Part shown: positions 1 to 13,657 of the stretch, piece after piece | Layout: the number at the start of each line of letters is the position of its first letter | How positions within the stretch are numbered: position 1 is the first letter of the stretch | Assembly: GCA_021464415.1 (NCBI GenBank) | Contig: CM038466.1 | Location: 26,847,017 to 26,911,016 of the forward strand | Length of the DNA stretch: 64,000 nt | Origin: Lonicera japonica | Lineage: Eukaryota; Streptophyta; Magnoliopsida; Dipsacales; Caprifoliaceae | Reading direction: 5' to 3' | The notes under the pieces: model-generated | Databases searched by the model: none | Seen by the model: the letters and a program-made list of their open reading frames with translations, nothing else | Told to the model about the DNA's origin: nothing | Program-made: the position numbers and the translations under genes

Positions 1-133
1 TGATAAGTGCAAGCATTGGTGCTTTAGTAACAGCTAAAATCAACTAATATACGTAAATATATACTCGATAAAGTTCTTAAAACTCCAACAATTTTATTTA
101 TTTTTTTTACTAAATTTATGTTATTAAACATAC

Positions 134-3100
134 CAATCAGCAAAATCACTCCAAAAGAAATCATATATTTCCCTTCCAACATCTCCAAAGAAAAATTTGT
201 CGTAACTTGTGGTGACCGTGTCAACAAGCATATGAAGTTTTGATACCTGAATATTTGTCACAACTACATAGTTGATTACATGGAAAAGATAGATTAGCAC
301 TTAAAAACTCATCATTAAAATTATCTTACCACCCAACACTCTGGTAAAGGTAGCTCGAGCAGATACTCCTCCTTGTCAAGCTGAGAAAACAACTTGTTTT
401 AGTATGCAGAATAAATAAGAGTGCATTCATAAAAGAAAGAAGGTATTAGATAATTCCACACATTAATTGACCTACAAACTAGAGGATGAAGAACAAACCT
501 TATATGCCATTAATTTTTCCCAAGCAGATGCGTCACTTTGACTAGGCAAATTCTGCAACACAAACTTGCCAGCATTCCATAGTTTGTTAGTGAATGCCTT
601 GTTAGAGTTCAGTCTCTCTGTTGATAAATTTAAATCCTGCAAGAAACATAAACAAATAATTAGCAAATTTTGGTTGAGAATGGGACCGCAGACATTATAT
701 TTGAAGGTAATGACAAACCTGGCCAGCTGTTCCAAGAGAAATCGTGAACCGTAAGGCATCGGTGCCGAACTCTGTGATTGTATCAAGTGGATCTATTACA
801 TTTCCCAATGATTTAGACATTTTTCTCCCCTGAAATATAGGAAAGCATTCATTGATCCTAACCAACAATAGCATCCCCTATTTCAATTGGTTTTTAATAT
901 AAACTAAAAACAATCTAGTTTCCTAGCACCTTAATTAAAGCTATCTCTACAAGAAATCTATTAATTGGATAAACTGAAGCTATGAGGAACATGTTCAAAG
1001 AAATGCAGAAAATTATTTGCAACAAAATGATCATCAATCACCCTCACAGCTGTAACAATGAACATTACTCAACTTTCACAGAAATTGCTAAACATAAAAG
1101 AATAAGAATATGTACAAAATATTTTATACTAGCAAAGACTGTCATGAAGAAGATAAAAAATGACTAGGTACAAGTAACTTTACAGAAGAAAAGGATTGTT
1201 GAATTGACAAAGATAATATAAAACATGCCCCAACAAGCCATATACAATATACAAGCAAGACTAGGGGCTGGGTTAACCTACTGCAACATCATACTGCACT
1301 TGTGCTATTGCTGGTGCACCATGTTCAGCGGATGCACTTATTTATATGAACTTATTTGAACTATCCATGCTACTTAGATTGCCCATTCCACTTACCTGAG
1401 AATCCCGGATAAGTCCATGCAGATAAACTGTTGAAAATGGAACAGTCCCAGTAAACTCAATTCCCATCATCACCATACGGGCGACCCAAAAGAATAATAT
1501 ATCATGCCTATTCAGACAAGAGAAGCAGGCATTAGTCTTCAGGCGACTACTTTTGAATGAAGGCAATAACTATGACAATTGCAGAAGAGAGAAAAAAATG
1601 CAGGAAATGGAGGTGTGTACCCAGTTTCAAGTACTGATGTAGGGTAGAACCGCTTGAAATCCTCTGCTGACACATCTGGCCATCCCAGAGTACTGAAGGG
1701 CCATAATGCGCTGTAAATAGCCAATTACAATCAGTTTAGTTAATTGTTCAACAGCTAAATTAGAATATAAATGTACATATATGTACATATATGTGCACAA
1801 AAAACAAATTCAGGGTAGAACTGCATCTTAAAACATAAGTCTTTCATTCTGTTATATTACGAGAACTAGTGAGCACTAAAAGGAGTAGAAGAGCAAGAAA
1901 TAAAGTTCATTTTCAGTTTGTGGCTTCACAGCCCGATATATTTATATAACAAATTAAACGATTAAACTTGAAAATTTTCAACAAAGCATATTTAAGTTGT
2001 CTCTAAATTACTGACTATAAGAAACTGAAATTTTTTTAGCACGGTGATCTATACACTTGCCAAGAACAAACAAGGCATCTTCATGTAATCTATTTGCTTT
2101 TTTCGACGTGCTGGATAAGAAAATGGGATAGGATAAAATTATCCTATCTCATGTTTGGTATTGGTTAAGATTGGATTACGGTGTGTATTATTTATCCTAC
2201 TAAGGCCTCTTATCCCATTGAGAGAAGGATTAAACAATCCCACCCAGAAGGTGGGATTATTTTATCCCATCCGGATGGGACTAAATAATCCTATCCAGCC
2301 TTCTTATCCGGAATGTCTTACGCACCCCGAGTAATCTCATTTTCACTGGAAACCATATCTCATATTTCAACAACCGAAACAGAGTTATACAACAATACTT
2401 CAAGCTCTCAAATATATATATATAGTTGATATATCACACACATTCAAATAGTTTGAGGAAATTTTGAACTGAAAGACTTTATATAAGCTCAGAAGTTCAT
2501 AAAATTACAAAAGTAACTCCAAAGGTCCTGAAATAGAAAAAGGAAAGGCATAATACAGGGAAATATTTAGGAGATAAGTAGTTTTTTAGATCTTTATATA
2601 TACAATTAAAGACAAACAATATAAGGTTGACAATATGTAGTCATTTTGAGTGGACAAACCTCGAAAACCAAGTGTCAAGAACATCTGGATCCTGATATAT
2701 TTCAACATCTTGCCCGTATTTCTTACGAGCTTTTTCAAGAGCTTCTTCGGTGCTCTTAGCAACTATATAATCTTCTTCGCAGTCTTTGCCCACAATGTAC
2801 CAAACTGGTATGCGGTGTCCCCACCACAGTTGCCTGCTTATACACCAATCCTTGATATTTGACAACCAGTGGTTGTATATCTATAGTCAACAAGCAGAAG
2901 AAGACCTTTAAGATACAGCAACCAGAAATGTCAATTATGATAGGAGCCTGTTAAGGTCCATGAAACAACTAAATATGGAAGGACTCCATACAAAGGCATT
3001 AAAATCATGTTACTTCTATTCGATGATAGATTCCAAAGAATAAGGGAGCGTTTAAAAAGGCTGAAAATTGATTGAAAACGCCACTAAATTTATGAGAAGT

Positions 3101-6100
3101 TGGAAAATAAGACAGGTTATTTTGTAAGATGTTCTCTATCTTTTTCTCTTCTTCCTGGAAAATTTTCTAAGCCATCCTCCAAAGATTTAGAAAACCGTAA
3201 ATGTAATAGAAAATTTCACAAAAACACTCGTCTCTTTTTCTAACTTCCAAAAACAATTAGTATTATTTTCATTCATTTTCCAACTTTTTATCAAATGCAC
3301 CCCAAGAGCCACTAAAAGGCAAGTTGATTTACTTATAGTCTTATGTACCTTTTCAAACCTTTCAGGCAATATGGTTAATTCTCCTTTCTCAACTGCCTTG
3401 AGGGCTTTCTCAGCCAAAGGCTCCATGGTTACAAACCATTGCTTGCTTACCAGAGGCTCTATTATCTGAAATACAACGTCATCAGTATGAGAATAAAATC
3501 TGATCAAGTACTACACTTTGCAAAGCGCTTTTTTGCCTTTGCCACCACATCCCCCCCGGGCCCGCCGCCCCCCAGGGAGACGGGAAATCTCAAAGAATTA
3601 GATTAAAACAGGGGGTTAAGTCACAAAGGATTACATTACAAAAACTAGAGATTGACCCCCATTTGTATGTAATTCTTTGAGAATCTCCCGACTGGAGGGG
3701 GCAAAGTCTAACAATTATAAAAACAGGGGGGTGAGTTTAATTTCGCATTAAGAACAAAGGGCAAAGTCAAAAAACCCTTTTCCAAAAGTAAAGTTAGTGG
3801 CAAGGATAACACACTTCTCCTCCGCGTTGGGATCTAGGAACTCGTAAAGTGTAAGGCTCCTTTTTGGCAGCTAAGCCTGTCTCCTCGAGATCTGCCCACA
3901 GTTTTTTCCGTGCCGCAAACCGATCCATGCCACTGATTAACAGGTGCAATACTAGATAAGGATCTCGTATGAATGAAATATGTTTCAACAACCAGAAATT
4001 TATATAACTACTTCCATAACGCACCAAAACAACCCAGCAACCTCATTGAGGGTACCATCCTTGTTCATCACATTAAGTATAGGAAGACCGAGTTTTCGAG
4101 CAAGAAGGTAGTCATTGTGGTCATGCCCGGGGCTTATCTTCAACACACCAGTTCCAAAGTCTTTATCGACATACTGTCGAGATACAGAATATTTGGCAAT
4201 CAGGTTCTCTATCCAAAATAAATCAAAATAGTTAAAAGGCAGAAGCCCTTAAAGAAAGAAGAAGATTAGAACCAACTAAAAGTATGAACACATCAATATA
4301 TATTTATATTAAAACTTCACCCATTTTCAATACCTTGTCAGAGATTATAGGCACATGACGGCCATAAGTCATTGGAACTATAGCCTGACTTCCAATATAC
4401 TTCCTATAGCGTTCATCCTACAAAATGGTGGTAACTGCAGCATTATAAGAATTTTTATTTTATTTTTTTGCAACAAATATGCCCTCAATTGAGTGAAAAT
4501 TGTGAGCTAAACTGAAACAAAAATGTTATACAATGGCGTCATATATACTCTTACGAATATGGGGAAAAAGAAATAATGAAAAGTGTCGATGCTTTTTGAG
4601 AAAGGCATAATATATCAATCGTGTTTTTGTTTTGCGTATTGTCAAATGAGGTAAATTAGTTTCTCTCTCATACAAACTGGATGTATTTTTCTTGACTATA
4701 TGCTTTGAGCTGTGCTTAAATATTATACATTTATACCTCTGCCATGCAAGGTAGCACCCGCAGAAAAATAATAAGTATAAAAAAAATTGGCACCTCCTAG
4801 TTTTGTTATGTATAAAGCATCAATGTTATTTAAAAAGGGACAAATTGTCCATCTGTCCAAATCCAATGGAAAGGCAAAAGAAGAGAACAGAAATAGAGAA
4901 CACGCATCATCCCATATTCCATAAAATGATTTTTTCACATAACTGGCTCATTACATCCTTCCAACTAAAAAGTGTAAAATGGTTTGATGCTGAAATCCAT
5001 AATGAAGCTTTGTGTTTAACTCTCTCACATGATTTATTCCTTCTGTATTTTTTCATCAATTTTTCCTTTTCTTCTCCCAAATCATAAGATCCAACATTAA
5101 TAGTTCAAAGCTAGCAAATATACCTCAGGATTAACTGCGACAGCAACATCACCAAATAAAGTCTCTGGGCGTGTTGTTGCAATCGTAAGATAGTCGCTTC
5201 TGCAAGTTGAAAAAGAGATGTGAAACGCATTGAATGAGTATACCTTAAAAGGCAGTGAAAAAAATTGATATAAATATAATTATAATTTGGTTGAAGCACA
5301 GATTTCATCTAGAAGGTAAATAGAAGCAGCACATTTTATAGATTTAACATAGTCTAGGCATATGCTTAGACATGGTTCAAACCACGTAAGACTCTGGAGG
5401 AGTGAGGTGACTGTATTATGTAAAAATTCTAGAGCATTGTCAGGTGGTTTTGGAATACAGATTTCTATTCCAATTAGGGTATTTTTACCATTTTTATCTT
5501 TCATGGTCTCTTTAGCATAGCAACCTATAAATACTTTATCATAAAGTTTACATGATTTCATCGATGTTATTAAGCAGCACAAAGAAGCTAGTACCATCAT
5601 CATAAAACTTCCAACCCACAAAACATTATATCCTGAGCAAGAAGAACACCAACAACCCCCCCCCCCCCGACCTGAAAAAAAGAAAACCAACCCACCCTTA
5701 GATGCTGCTTTCACCATGTAAATAATTTCAGTACATTTCAAAGCCTAGGACCTTTAGATTTCTCAGCAATTTCTAACCACTTCTTTAGATATCGACTATC
5801 AGATGCAAACCATCCTGTTCCTTTACAACAACAAACTTTATTTATTCAGGGTCATTTTGATAAAATTGAAAAATGATTGCACAAGCAATTAAGGTTCATG
5901 AGAAGTTGAAAAAGAGATGAGCGATTTGATCAGGTATCCTTCTAGTTCATGGAAAAAATTTCTTACCCACTACAAAGAATTTTATTCCATGGAAAACAGA
6001 AGCAAAAAACAGTCCGTCACCAAATCAATCGCATATTTTCCCAGCTTCACATAAAAATCAGTAGTATATTCAATCTTTTTCCAACATTTGATAGTTCAGG

Positions 6101-9100
6101 TATAATTTTTGACAAAAGGAAAATTGAAATGCTGCCTAAAGTGGTGAGTTTGGATTCCACTATTTAAAGTAAAACATAAACCTTGTAGTACCTACAGAAA
6201 ACTATCGACATGACTAACAGTAAAGACCAATGCTTGCTAATTATATAGCAACTGTAATAACTACCTTGAACCTCCAGCAACACGATACTTGATGTAATAC
6301 AGAGTACCAGGTTCTTCGGAATACTCTACTTCCTATGCACGTGAAAAAAGATTCAATGTCAAATGATAAGCTTTCAAAAATCAGAAGGCAACAACAGTAC
6401 AAGGCATATGAGACCAAACCCAACATACCAAGTCCGAAACTGCAGTTTGTAAATTTGGGGACCAGTTGACCATATAGGAGCCTGCAAGTGAATATTCGTT
6501 AATGAGATGGGCTCAGATTGCAAATGGGACATGAATGAGGGACAATAGCTTAATTCCAAAAAATAAAATGGGGCTGTGTCAGCTCCATTAAGGCAGCAAG
6601 ATGCAGTGCCATTGACCTATCTAGGAATGTTGGCCACGGTCCCATACAAAATTATGCTACACCTGATATTGGAAATCCCTCTCCTTTTGGTAAGTTAAAA
6701 AGCGCATCTCAGAATTTAAGTAAAACATAAAATCAAGTTATACTATGCTTTACATAAAGCAATAATAATGAGAATGGCCTAGAAATTGGAATTAGGTCTA
6801 ACCTTGATAGATTAGGCCCTTCTCGTGAAGCCTAACAAAGGCCTCAATCACAGCTCCTGCAGCAATTAAAAACAAGAATTCAGAAGATGTGAGATATACG
6901 CAAAAAAAAAAAACAATTGTAGAGACAATCAGACAAAAGACAATCCCAAGAGAAGCATTATAACTATATCATAAAAGAATAAAAAATTAAGACAAGAACA
7001 TAATAGAGTATCCTAAATATTGTCGTTAAGTATCTTAAAATCCTTCAGAAAAGGGGTGGAGTTTTAATGGATAGAAAACTATCTTACGACTTAGCTGCTC
7101 ATCAAGAGTGAAACGTTCTCTAGTCCAATCGCACGAAGCGCCAAGTCTCCTAATCTGATTTGTTATGGTTCCACCGTACCTAAAATAGAAGTCTAATAAA
7201 ATAAGCATCCATATACGAAACACATTATGAAACGGGGGTGGGGGAGGGAGGGAGAGAGAGAGAGAGAGAGAAGCGGAGTGGGATTATAAAGAAATGGGAA
7301 ACAAATTGCACAAAGGAACCAAAGAAAGCAGGAGTATTAAATACTTCTTTTTCCACTCCCAAACTCGCTTTGTGAACTCATCTCTACCCAGTTCAACCCT
7401 CTTTATTCCTTCAGATGTCAGCAATTTTTCTACAACCAACTGAAAGTAATGCACAATAGATGTAAAGAGGTATATACGAACAGCATCGATGAATCAAAAC
7501 ATATATAATTTCTCCAATTAATTCAGCTTTGCATGTTCAAACTATTTTAATTAGAGTCTTACATGTATTTCCAAGTTTCGATACATAACCCAACAAAATG
7601 TAAAGTGACACGAATACAAGATTAGACCAAAACTACTGACGTTGAAGGGGCAGCTAATAGATATCCAAAAATCAGCAGAAATTAAAGTTGAATAAATAAA
7701 AATGAATTTAGGTAATGTGACCTAGTAAGGATAGTTATCTCAATGCAAAGTTTATCATTACAGAAAAAATTATCTATAATAGCCATCAGATCCAGAAAAA
7801 CCTGAGTTGCAATGCCAGCATGATCAGTTCCAGGAAGCCAAAGTGTAGGCCTTCCCTTCATGCGGTTGTATCGAACCATAATATCCTGAAAATTAAACCA
7901 AAAAATAAGAGACTGCGGGGAGGATTTTGCTGTGAAAATACTCAAATTGAACAATATGATGATGGAAACAGAATATACATGGTCATGCATCACATAATTA
8001 GAGATTCTTAAAGCTTAAACAAGTTCAGAAGTTCATATCACTTTTTCATGTGGGTCAATTCTATAACAAGTGGAACGACAGATAGATAAAATTTATTATG
8101 TACACGGCCATACATCACATAATTATATATAAAATGGCAATTAAAGAAAATCTAGGCAATGCAAATTCTTATTAAACCACTTCCTCAACAACCTCAAGAG
8201 TCACAAACATAGCATGCCCCATGTGCAATGAACCAGTAACATTAGGAGGTGGCATCGAAATTACGAAAGGATCACTTCCCTTGTCAAAGTTTGGCTTGAA
8301 ATACCCTTGAGACTCCCACCTAAACATTCATTGGAAACATTATAGTTAAAAATAGTAGATAGTTAGTTGAACTTCGACAAATGCAACAACATTTTCCATA
8401 TCTTAACAAGCAACCAACAGAGACAAATGAGAGGCTAAATATACACACATAGAGAATGAATTAGCATATTAAAAGACGAAAAGCTAAAAATATAAAATAA
8501 ATAAACAATAAGTAACATTCAAAGAGAATTTAAATTAAAAGTTAAAAAAGAGAATGAAGTACCAATTGTATATCCGCTCCTCGGAAGTGAAATCAAAGGT
8601 CTTCGCAATCTCGGGGGAAGTGAACACACCATTCTCTGATGCAGCGACTGGAATTACGCACAATTACTTAATTTCTCTCAAAAGTAATAAAAGCAAGCAA
8701 GCTGAACCTCAAAAGATTCAGGCTCCTTTATATTAGCCAACACCCTAAATTTCTAAAATTTTACTCCCAAAGAAAGAATTCTAGTATTCCAACCCAACAT
8801 AATAAATTGCTCGAATAGGAGAGCATGCAGTAGTACATTATTCCATGTGTTCTAACTTAAGAGTTCACTTGTACCTTTTCGAATGTCCCAAATTAAGAGG
8901 CCCACTTTCTAAAATTATTGTACCAAAGCTAATCAGAACTAAAATATTGTCCATTTTTTAAAGGAAACTAGGTCGTTTGCTTTTCTAGTGACCGAATGCT
9001 TAATCCTTAAAGGAACTTTTGAAAAATATGTCTGATTTTATTCGGCTCTGAATGCTGAATACATGGCATTGGAATAAAATTTTATTAAAATTAAATTAAG

Positions 9101-10189
9101 AATTCAGCACAAAACATGCTCCTAATGCTGAATGCCAAATTCTAATGTAATTCAGCATTAAGAAATGAAAAATAAACACAAGTTCTACCTCTTATGCTGA
9201 GTAAACTTCCATTCAACAAAAGAACTAACAGCAAACACCAGTCAAAAAAATTAGTTGAGTGTTTGTTTAAGCGAATCCTTCACTTCTTTACTAAAATTTA
9301 GTAGCAGGCAACGATCCACCACCGGTTGGATGGGAAGCAAATAAATCACGAAAAAAATTGAAGAACAAACAAGTAGAGAAGAGAAAAGTAGTACAACTAG
9401 CAAAATTCTAAATCTAAAAGACACTAGAAATTTGATTTTTCCTTATGGGGTACAAGGCTATTTATAGGAGTCTAAATCAATACTAATACTAATCTTACTT
9501 AGACTTGGAATTCTTTTTTTCTTTTTTATGCAAATGATAATTCTATAACACAACTTTTTTTCCATACAAACACAATTTTACCTCCTAATGCTGAATAGAA
9601 TTTTCGTTAGCCATTTTAAGCGAATCCTTAAGTGCAAAAGGTAAATAGGGAGAGTGCACTTGTTTAAGTGAATGCATTACTTTCTTTACCAAAATTTTAT
9701 AAAAAAGCATTAAGCGCCGAACATTCTCTATTACCGCTGAATGCTGAATTTTAATATAACTCAGCATTAAGATGAGAAAACAACAGAATTTATACCCATT
9801 CGGCATTAAGATGAGAAACTAAAACACAATTTCTATCTATTCGGCATTAAGAGCTAAAAGCAAACACAGAAATGAGCAAGCACATCCTACGTGCAAAAGC
9901 TAAATAGGGAGAGACTACTTGTTTAAGTGAATCCAATACTTGTTTTCTAAAATTTAATTATCAACAAATACAAGGTATAGTAAGGTTAAGGATAGTTGAA
10001 TTTGTAATCATTTTTCTCAGGAAACAAACAGGGAGAGTATCATTATGAATTACCGGTAAAGAACCTTGGTGTGAAACGATTGAAATGGAATTGACGGAAT
10101 TTGGAGGAACGGCGTCGTTGAGCGAAGAGAAGAGGATTGAGTCGGTGAACGGAGCAAGAAGATAAGAGCGTGGGGTTCGACAACGCCAT
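134..10189 (-). CDS. EMB2247: Valine--tRNA ligase, plastid/mitochondrial type (3' end off the left edge)
   Basis: Class I aminoacyl-tRNA synthetase that charges tRNA-Val for organellar translation and edits misactivated threonine. Exons, all with GT donor and AG acceptor and matching phase: 10054-10189, 8563-8647, 8193-8319, 7802-7885, 7345-7439, 7088-7179, 6803-6856, 6429-6481, 6265-6332, 5124-5199, 4334-4417, 4025-4173, 3815-3932, 3349-3465, 2660-2880, 1621-1710, 1396-1507, 719-829, 499-636, 330-380, 134-246. They give about 724 residues with no internal stop. Residues 1-45 are rich in Ser, Arg and Phe, like a transit peptide. The HIGH-type motif HMGH is at residues 106-109, GTDHAG at 135-140, editing-domain TTRPET at 273-278, and KMSKS at 590-594. 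Roughly the last 240 residues (anticodon-binding part and C-terminal coiled coil) should lie beyond position 1. The start was chosen as the only ATG before the transit-like exon. Organellar rather than cytosolic assignment rests on overall similarity to the EMB2247 family as I remember it. Confidence 0.95.
2107..2325. mobile_element. Small TIR element in intron 15 of ValRS
   Basis: The ends are inverted: CTGGATAAGAA near 2111 pairs with TTCTTATCCGG near 2302. The inside has several short inverted words (GGATAGGAT/ATCCTATCC, CCCATCCGGATGGG). A related, more decayed copy lies at about 51110-51300 in the opposite orientation; both share variants of GATAAAATTATCCTATCTCA. Non-coding and non-autonomous. 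Confidence 0.45.
3044..3303. mobile_element. Tourist-like (PIF/Harbinger) MITE in intron 14 of ValRS
   Basis: The left end, GGGAGCGTTTAAAAAGG followed by CTGAAAATTGATTG, matches the reverse complement of the right end, where CCAACTTTTTATCAAATGC is followed by ACCCC. A TAA precedes the left end. Internal words such as ATGAGAAGTTGGAAAA recur in the elements near 5.9 and 46.9 kb, so these appear to belong to one dispersed family. It is about 260 bp and non-coding. Confidence 0.45.
3523..3781. mobile_element. Foldback MITE filling intron 13 of ValRS
   Basis: The ends form an imperfect inverted repeat: TTTTTTGCCTTTGCC near 3529 pairs with GGCAAAGTCAAAAAA near 3760. A second inner pair is ATCTCAAAGAATTA (about 3587) with TAATTCTTTGAGAATCTCCC (about 3669). 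The element takes up about 260 of the 349 bp of intron 13. One arm carries a very GC-rich patch at about 3550-3577 that stands out from the AT-rich surroundings. No clear target duplication was found and the family was not identified. Confidence 0.55.
5850..6115. mobile_element. Possible MITE remnant in intron 9 of ValRS
   Basis: The segment begins with TCATTTTGATAAAATTG and contains ATGAGAAGTTGAAAAAGAG, then ends near TTTCCAACATTTGATAG. It resembles the elements at 3044-3303 and 46934-47233. The terminal inverted repeats are weak, so the borders are approximate. Confidence 0.3.
7230..7272. repeat. GA-rich microsatellite in intron 5 of ValRS
   Basis: A purine-only run made of GGGGGTGGGGGAGGGAGGG followed by about ten GA units, inside the short intron between the exons at 7345-7439 and 7088-7179. 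A second GA run lies just outside the gene at 10265-10288. Confidence 0.8.
8648..10053 (-). other. First intron of the ValRS gene, with diverged internal repeats
   Basis: This 1.4-kb intron separates the transit-peptide exon from the first conserved exon. Between about 9040 and 9965 it contains two to three diverged copies of a segment. Recurring pieces are variants of GTTTAAGCGAATCC, of GCAAAAGSTAAATAGGGAGAG, and of the motif TTCAGCATTAAG. The copies are near 9250, 9600-9700 and 9880-9960. I see no coding sequence in it. The repeats look like degraded transposon or tandem-duplication remains; I do not recognise the family. Confidence 0.6.
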
Positions 10190-12274
10190 TCTAGAAATAA
10201 TTGAAGCTCAGAAGCCGACTCGAGCTTTAAACCCCCTGCTCAAAACTTTGAGGCTAGTGCGGAGACAGAGAGAGAGAGAGAGAGAGAATTGGTTTCAAAG
10301 CAATCCGAGACTACACTCTCTCTTGTCCTTGAAGTGCCAATTGGTGTCAAAGTGCCTGGTGGTAGCCCATTGGTTTAGTTCTCGGATTAACTGAGAGATT
10401 TTTTAATTTTAATTTTGGCACAAAATTATTTTAGTAGTTATCAATTGGTCATTGTTTTATAGCGAGAATTAATTAAAGTGCGCAATTTGAATGTACAATG
10501 ACAAAGAAAAAAAAATGGAAGCGGATGGCACATGGGCTTAGCCTAATGTATGTAGTGGATCCTATTTATACAATACTATCTAATTCTTGAATTGAAGTTC
10601 AAATGTTAAATCTGAAGTCTAATGACTTAATATGAAAATTTTCGTTCTTTTTGTGTAATTGTAATATTCAAATAAACATCAATACGCATATTGGAAATGG
10701 GTCAAAACATCTTTCCAAAGAAAAAATTAAGAAATAATTTTTTTTGAAATAATGGCCTAATTATTTTTAGTGTATGGTCTCAGTCATAAATTATGTTTTA
10801 GTGTAGGATTCCTATTTATTAATTATATTTTAAAATGATTTGTTTGACCAAAATTACATTTTTTTCCAAACTTAAATTTGCACACAAATAGAAAAAAATT
10901 GCATTAAAAAAAATATTATGCAAACTTTGTTTTGCATTATATGTGTTTTATGTTTAAACAATTGTATTTTATGGACTACTCGTATAACCTCTAAAGTAAT
11001 GTTAAATAGAAACTAATACATAGTAATATATTAAAAAATAAGGATTGCAAACTTAACTTTGCATAAGAGTGAGTGGGTTAGCCTAATTCGTAAAGGCATC
11101 CATCCGAATTCATGAGAAGTTATGAGGTTGAGTCTCAATTAAACACACATAATATTCTGCTAAAAATCATACCTAGTGCAAACTTAATTTTACATAATAT
11201 CATAAAAATTACAATCCCAAAATATAATACAAAGTTAATGTTAGTCCTTCTGATAACCTGGTCATGAATAAGCTATTATTTTACAAAAGTATTATTCTAT
11301 ATTACGTAGATTTTGAAAAATCATGTATATATAAATAATTGTTGAAATAATAGAGAGAAAGAAAGAAGAGAATAAGAAATATTATTATTTAACCTGATAT
11401 TTAATATGAATAGGAGTTAGCTCTATTTATATTAAGAGCTAACTTCCTTATTTCTCTACAAAATTCAATGTGGGACATATTACAATATATATATATATAT
11501 ATATATTATGAGTTAATCTCATCCGCATTCATACCATAATTTTAATATAAGGATAAATTATATCTTTAAATATAACATATGAACATCCAGATATTAATAT
11601 TTTAGGACAATTAATCTTTTTTCCATGATTTGTTCCGAGTTTTTTAACTTTGAAAGAAAAAATGTTGATTGGGCCTGCTTGAAATAAATCTGAATAATGG
11701 CCCAGTTCTTTTTTTTTACAAGTGTCCATATTAAACCCTAGTTGACTTATCATCGAGTTTCTATATAAAAGGAAAAACCTAATTTGCCCTAAACCAAATT
11801 CTTTTTGGTACTGTTTTTTCTACAAATTAAATGTATTAAATTCATAAGTTGTATATTTGACAAATAGTTATGTTAAAACTAGTATTGTTTTAAAAAGTAT
11901 CGAAATTTAAAGTAAGGATGTCAATTTGACATTGAAGTAACAATTGAGTACTCTCGGTTCAATTTATATGCCTCAATGGTTGAATTTTGTTGATTAAAAA
12001 TTTACAATATCTATGTTATTATTAAAGTTGTCTAACTTTGTAGTATAACAACAGTGCTATGCGCTTTAAAAATTCAGAAAAGTAAAAACTTACAAAATTT
12101 GATCGATATATTGATTATGTCTTAAAAAGAAAATTTGATTCTTAATTTAGGCTCCATTTAATTGGTCTTTTGTAGTTAAGGAGACTATCGTCCTAAAAAT
12201 TTCAACAAACATGGACCGGAATTTCTTATGAATCAAATTATACACAAACCTAGCTAAGTAACAATATAAATAAA
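10190..12274. other. Upstream region of ValRS and intergenic DNA; no gene seen
   Basis: This stretch starts at the ValRS start codon and contains its 5' leader and promoter, including a GA microsatellite at 10265-10288. No obvious TATA box could be tied to the start. Farther out are AT-rich DNA, an AT dinucleotide run at about 11486-11508, and a tRNA-like pair of boxes near 11080-11150. I see no coding sequence. Confidence 0.5.
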
Positions 12275-13210
12275 AGGGTGATTTTATTTATATCTATGAT
12301 TTTTTGTAGTTAATCCATGTTGTTAAGTTAATCAGTGATGCCTATTAAATTAATCTGTGGGTGTGGATAGACTTCCAAAAAAAAATAATCATTTAATTTT
12401 TATAAATATTATTTTATTAACATTTAATATTAAAATATCTACTAAATTAATGAGCATATCTGTTTTTTAAAAAAGTAAAAAATTACATTGAAAAAGTAAA
12501 ACTAAAGCTACGAAGGGTGAAAAGTTAAAAAGGAAAAAACATCATTCATCTCTCTTTGTCTTCGAGCTCTTCAAAACCGGCGAAGCGATTTTTGGCATGA
12601 CTTTTTCTAGCACAACTTCCCTCTGGCCTCTATTCGCTGTTAAAAAGTATTTTGTTTTTGAGGAATCTCATGTATTATTTTCTTCTTTTTAGTTGGTTTA
12701 TTTTGCAAACCTTAGGACATATATACCAAGGATTTTTAACCAAGCCTTCTTTCTTCGTCTCAATGGCTGATTCAACTTCTCAAAAAAGGATTTAATATTC
12801 TTCATACTTTTTGCATTTTTTTTTTTTTATAAGAAACTCTTGAGGACAATATATTTGCTTCTAATTTCTTGTCCAACTTCCAGTTGCTAAAGCTATTGTT
12901 ATTTGTGATTTAACTTTTACTCGGCGTTTCATTAAATTTAAGTAATTTTATACCTAATTAAGTCAAGTATATTAGAAGTAAAATTTGACTTATCTGCTGT
13001 GAGCTACAATTTTTGGATTTGTGCTCTATCCCTAGAATATTTTGCGATTTTGTGTGAATGATTTTATGAACAAGGACGCTGTGCTTGAATCTTTTCCACC
13101 GTCAATAGTTGAGGTTGAGATCGGTGGGAAAATAGGTGGGGTAATGGAAATAATAAAGCTTCTTAGGGTCTGTTTTAACAAAATGACAAATTATAGCATA
13201 TTTATTTTTA

Positions 13211-13657
13211 GAATAAATAGTCCAAATGGTCACTAAACTTTGAGTCCAATATAATTTTGACCATCAAACTTTAAAACAAACCACTTTAGCCATCCAACAT
13301 TGGAGTGGGTACTACTTTGGTCATTCCAACCAATTTGATTGTTAAATTAGATGGAACAAAAACAAGTGGCTCACCACATGGCATTGTTTAAGGATATTTT
13401 AAATTGACATAACGAAGAAATAAGTTTCGTTGTTATTGGATTGAACCTTTTTGTTGTAATATGACCAAAATACCTTTAAAATGAAGCTAATGGGCTTCGT
13501 ACATTACTTAATTCCATCCAATTTAATAGCCAAATTAGACCGAGTCATTAAAGTGATACTCATTCAAAAGTTAGATGGTGAAATTGGTTCGTTCTAAGTT
13601 TAATGGCCAAAATGTTACTGGACCCCAAAGTTTAATGACAATTTAAACTGTTTACTC
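13211..13657. mobile_element. Mutator-like MITE with a perfect 9-bp target duplication
   Basis: The element starts GAATAAATAGTCC and ends with the inverted equivalent (AAACTGTTTACTC). About 130 bp at each end are inverted copies (words TCACTAAACTTTGAG and TTTGACCATCAAACTTT against their mirror forms). It is flanked by TTATTTTTA at 13202-13210 and 13658-13666. A 9-bp duplication with long TIRs fits the Mutator superfamily. It carries no transposase and sits inside the larger inverted-repeat structure. Confidence 0.65.

Noticed and set aside
4026..4042. Ending ValRS exon 12 at the GT in GAGGTTGCTGGG
   Set aside because: That junction shifts the next exon out of frame; the donor GTGCGT at 4024 keeps the frame and gives the expected VAGLFCGMDRF segment.
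5280..5741. 153-codon open frame on the minus strand
   Set aside because: It lies inside a ValRS intron, spans a poly-C run, has no recognisable domain and starts in AT-rich DNA.
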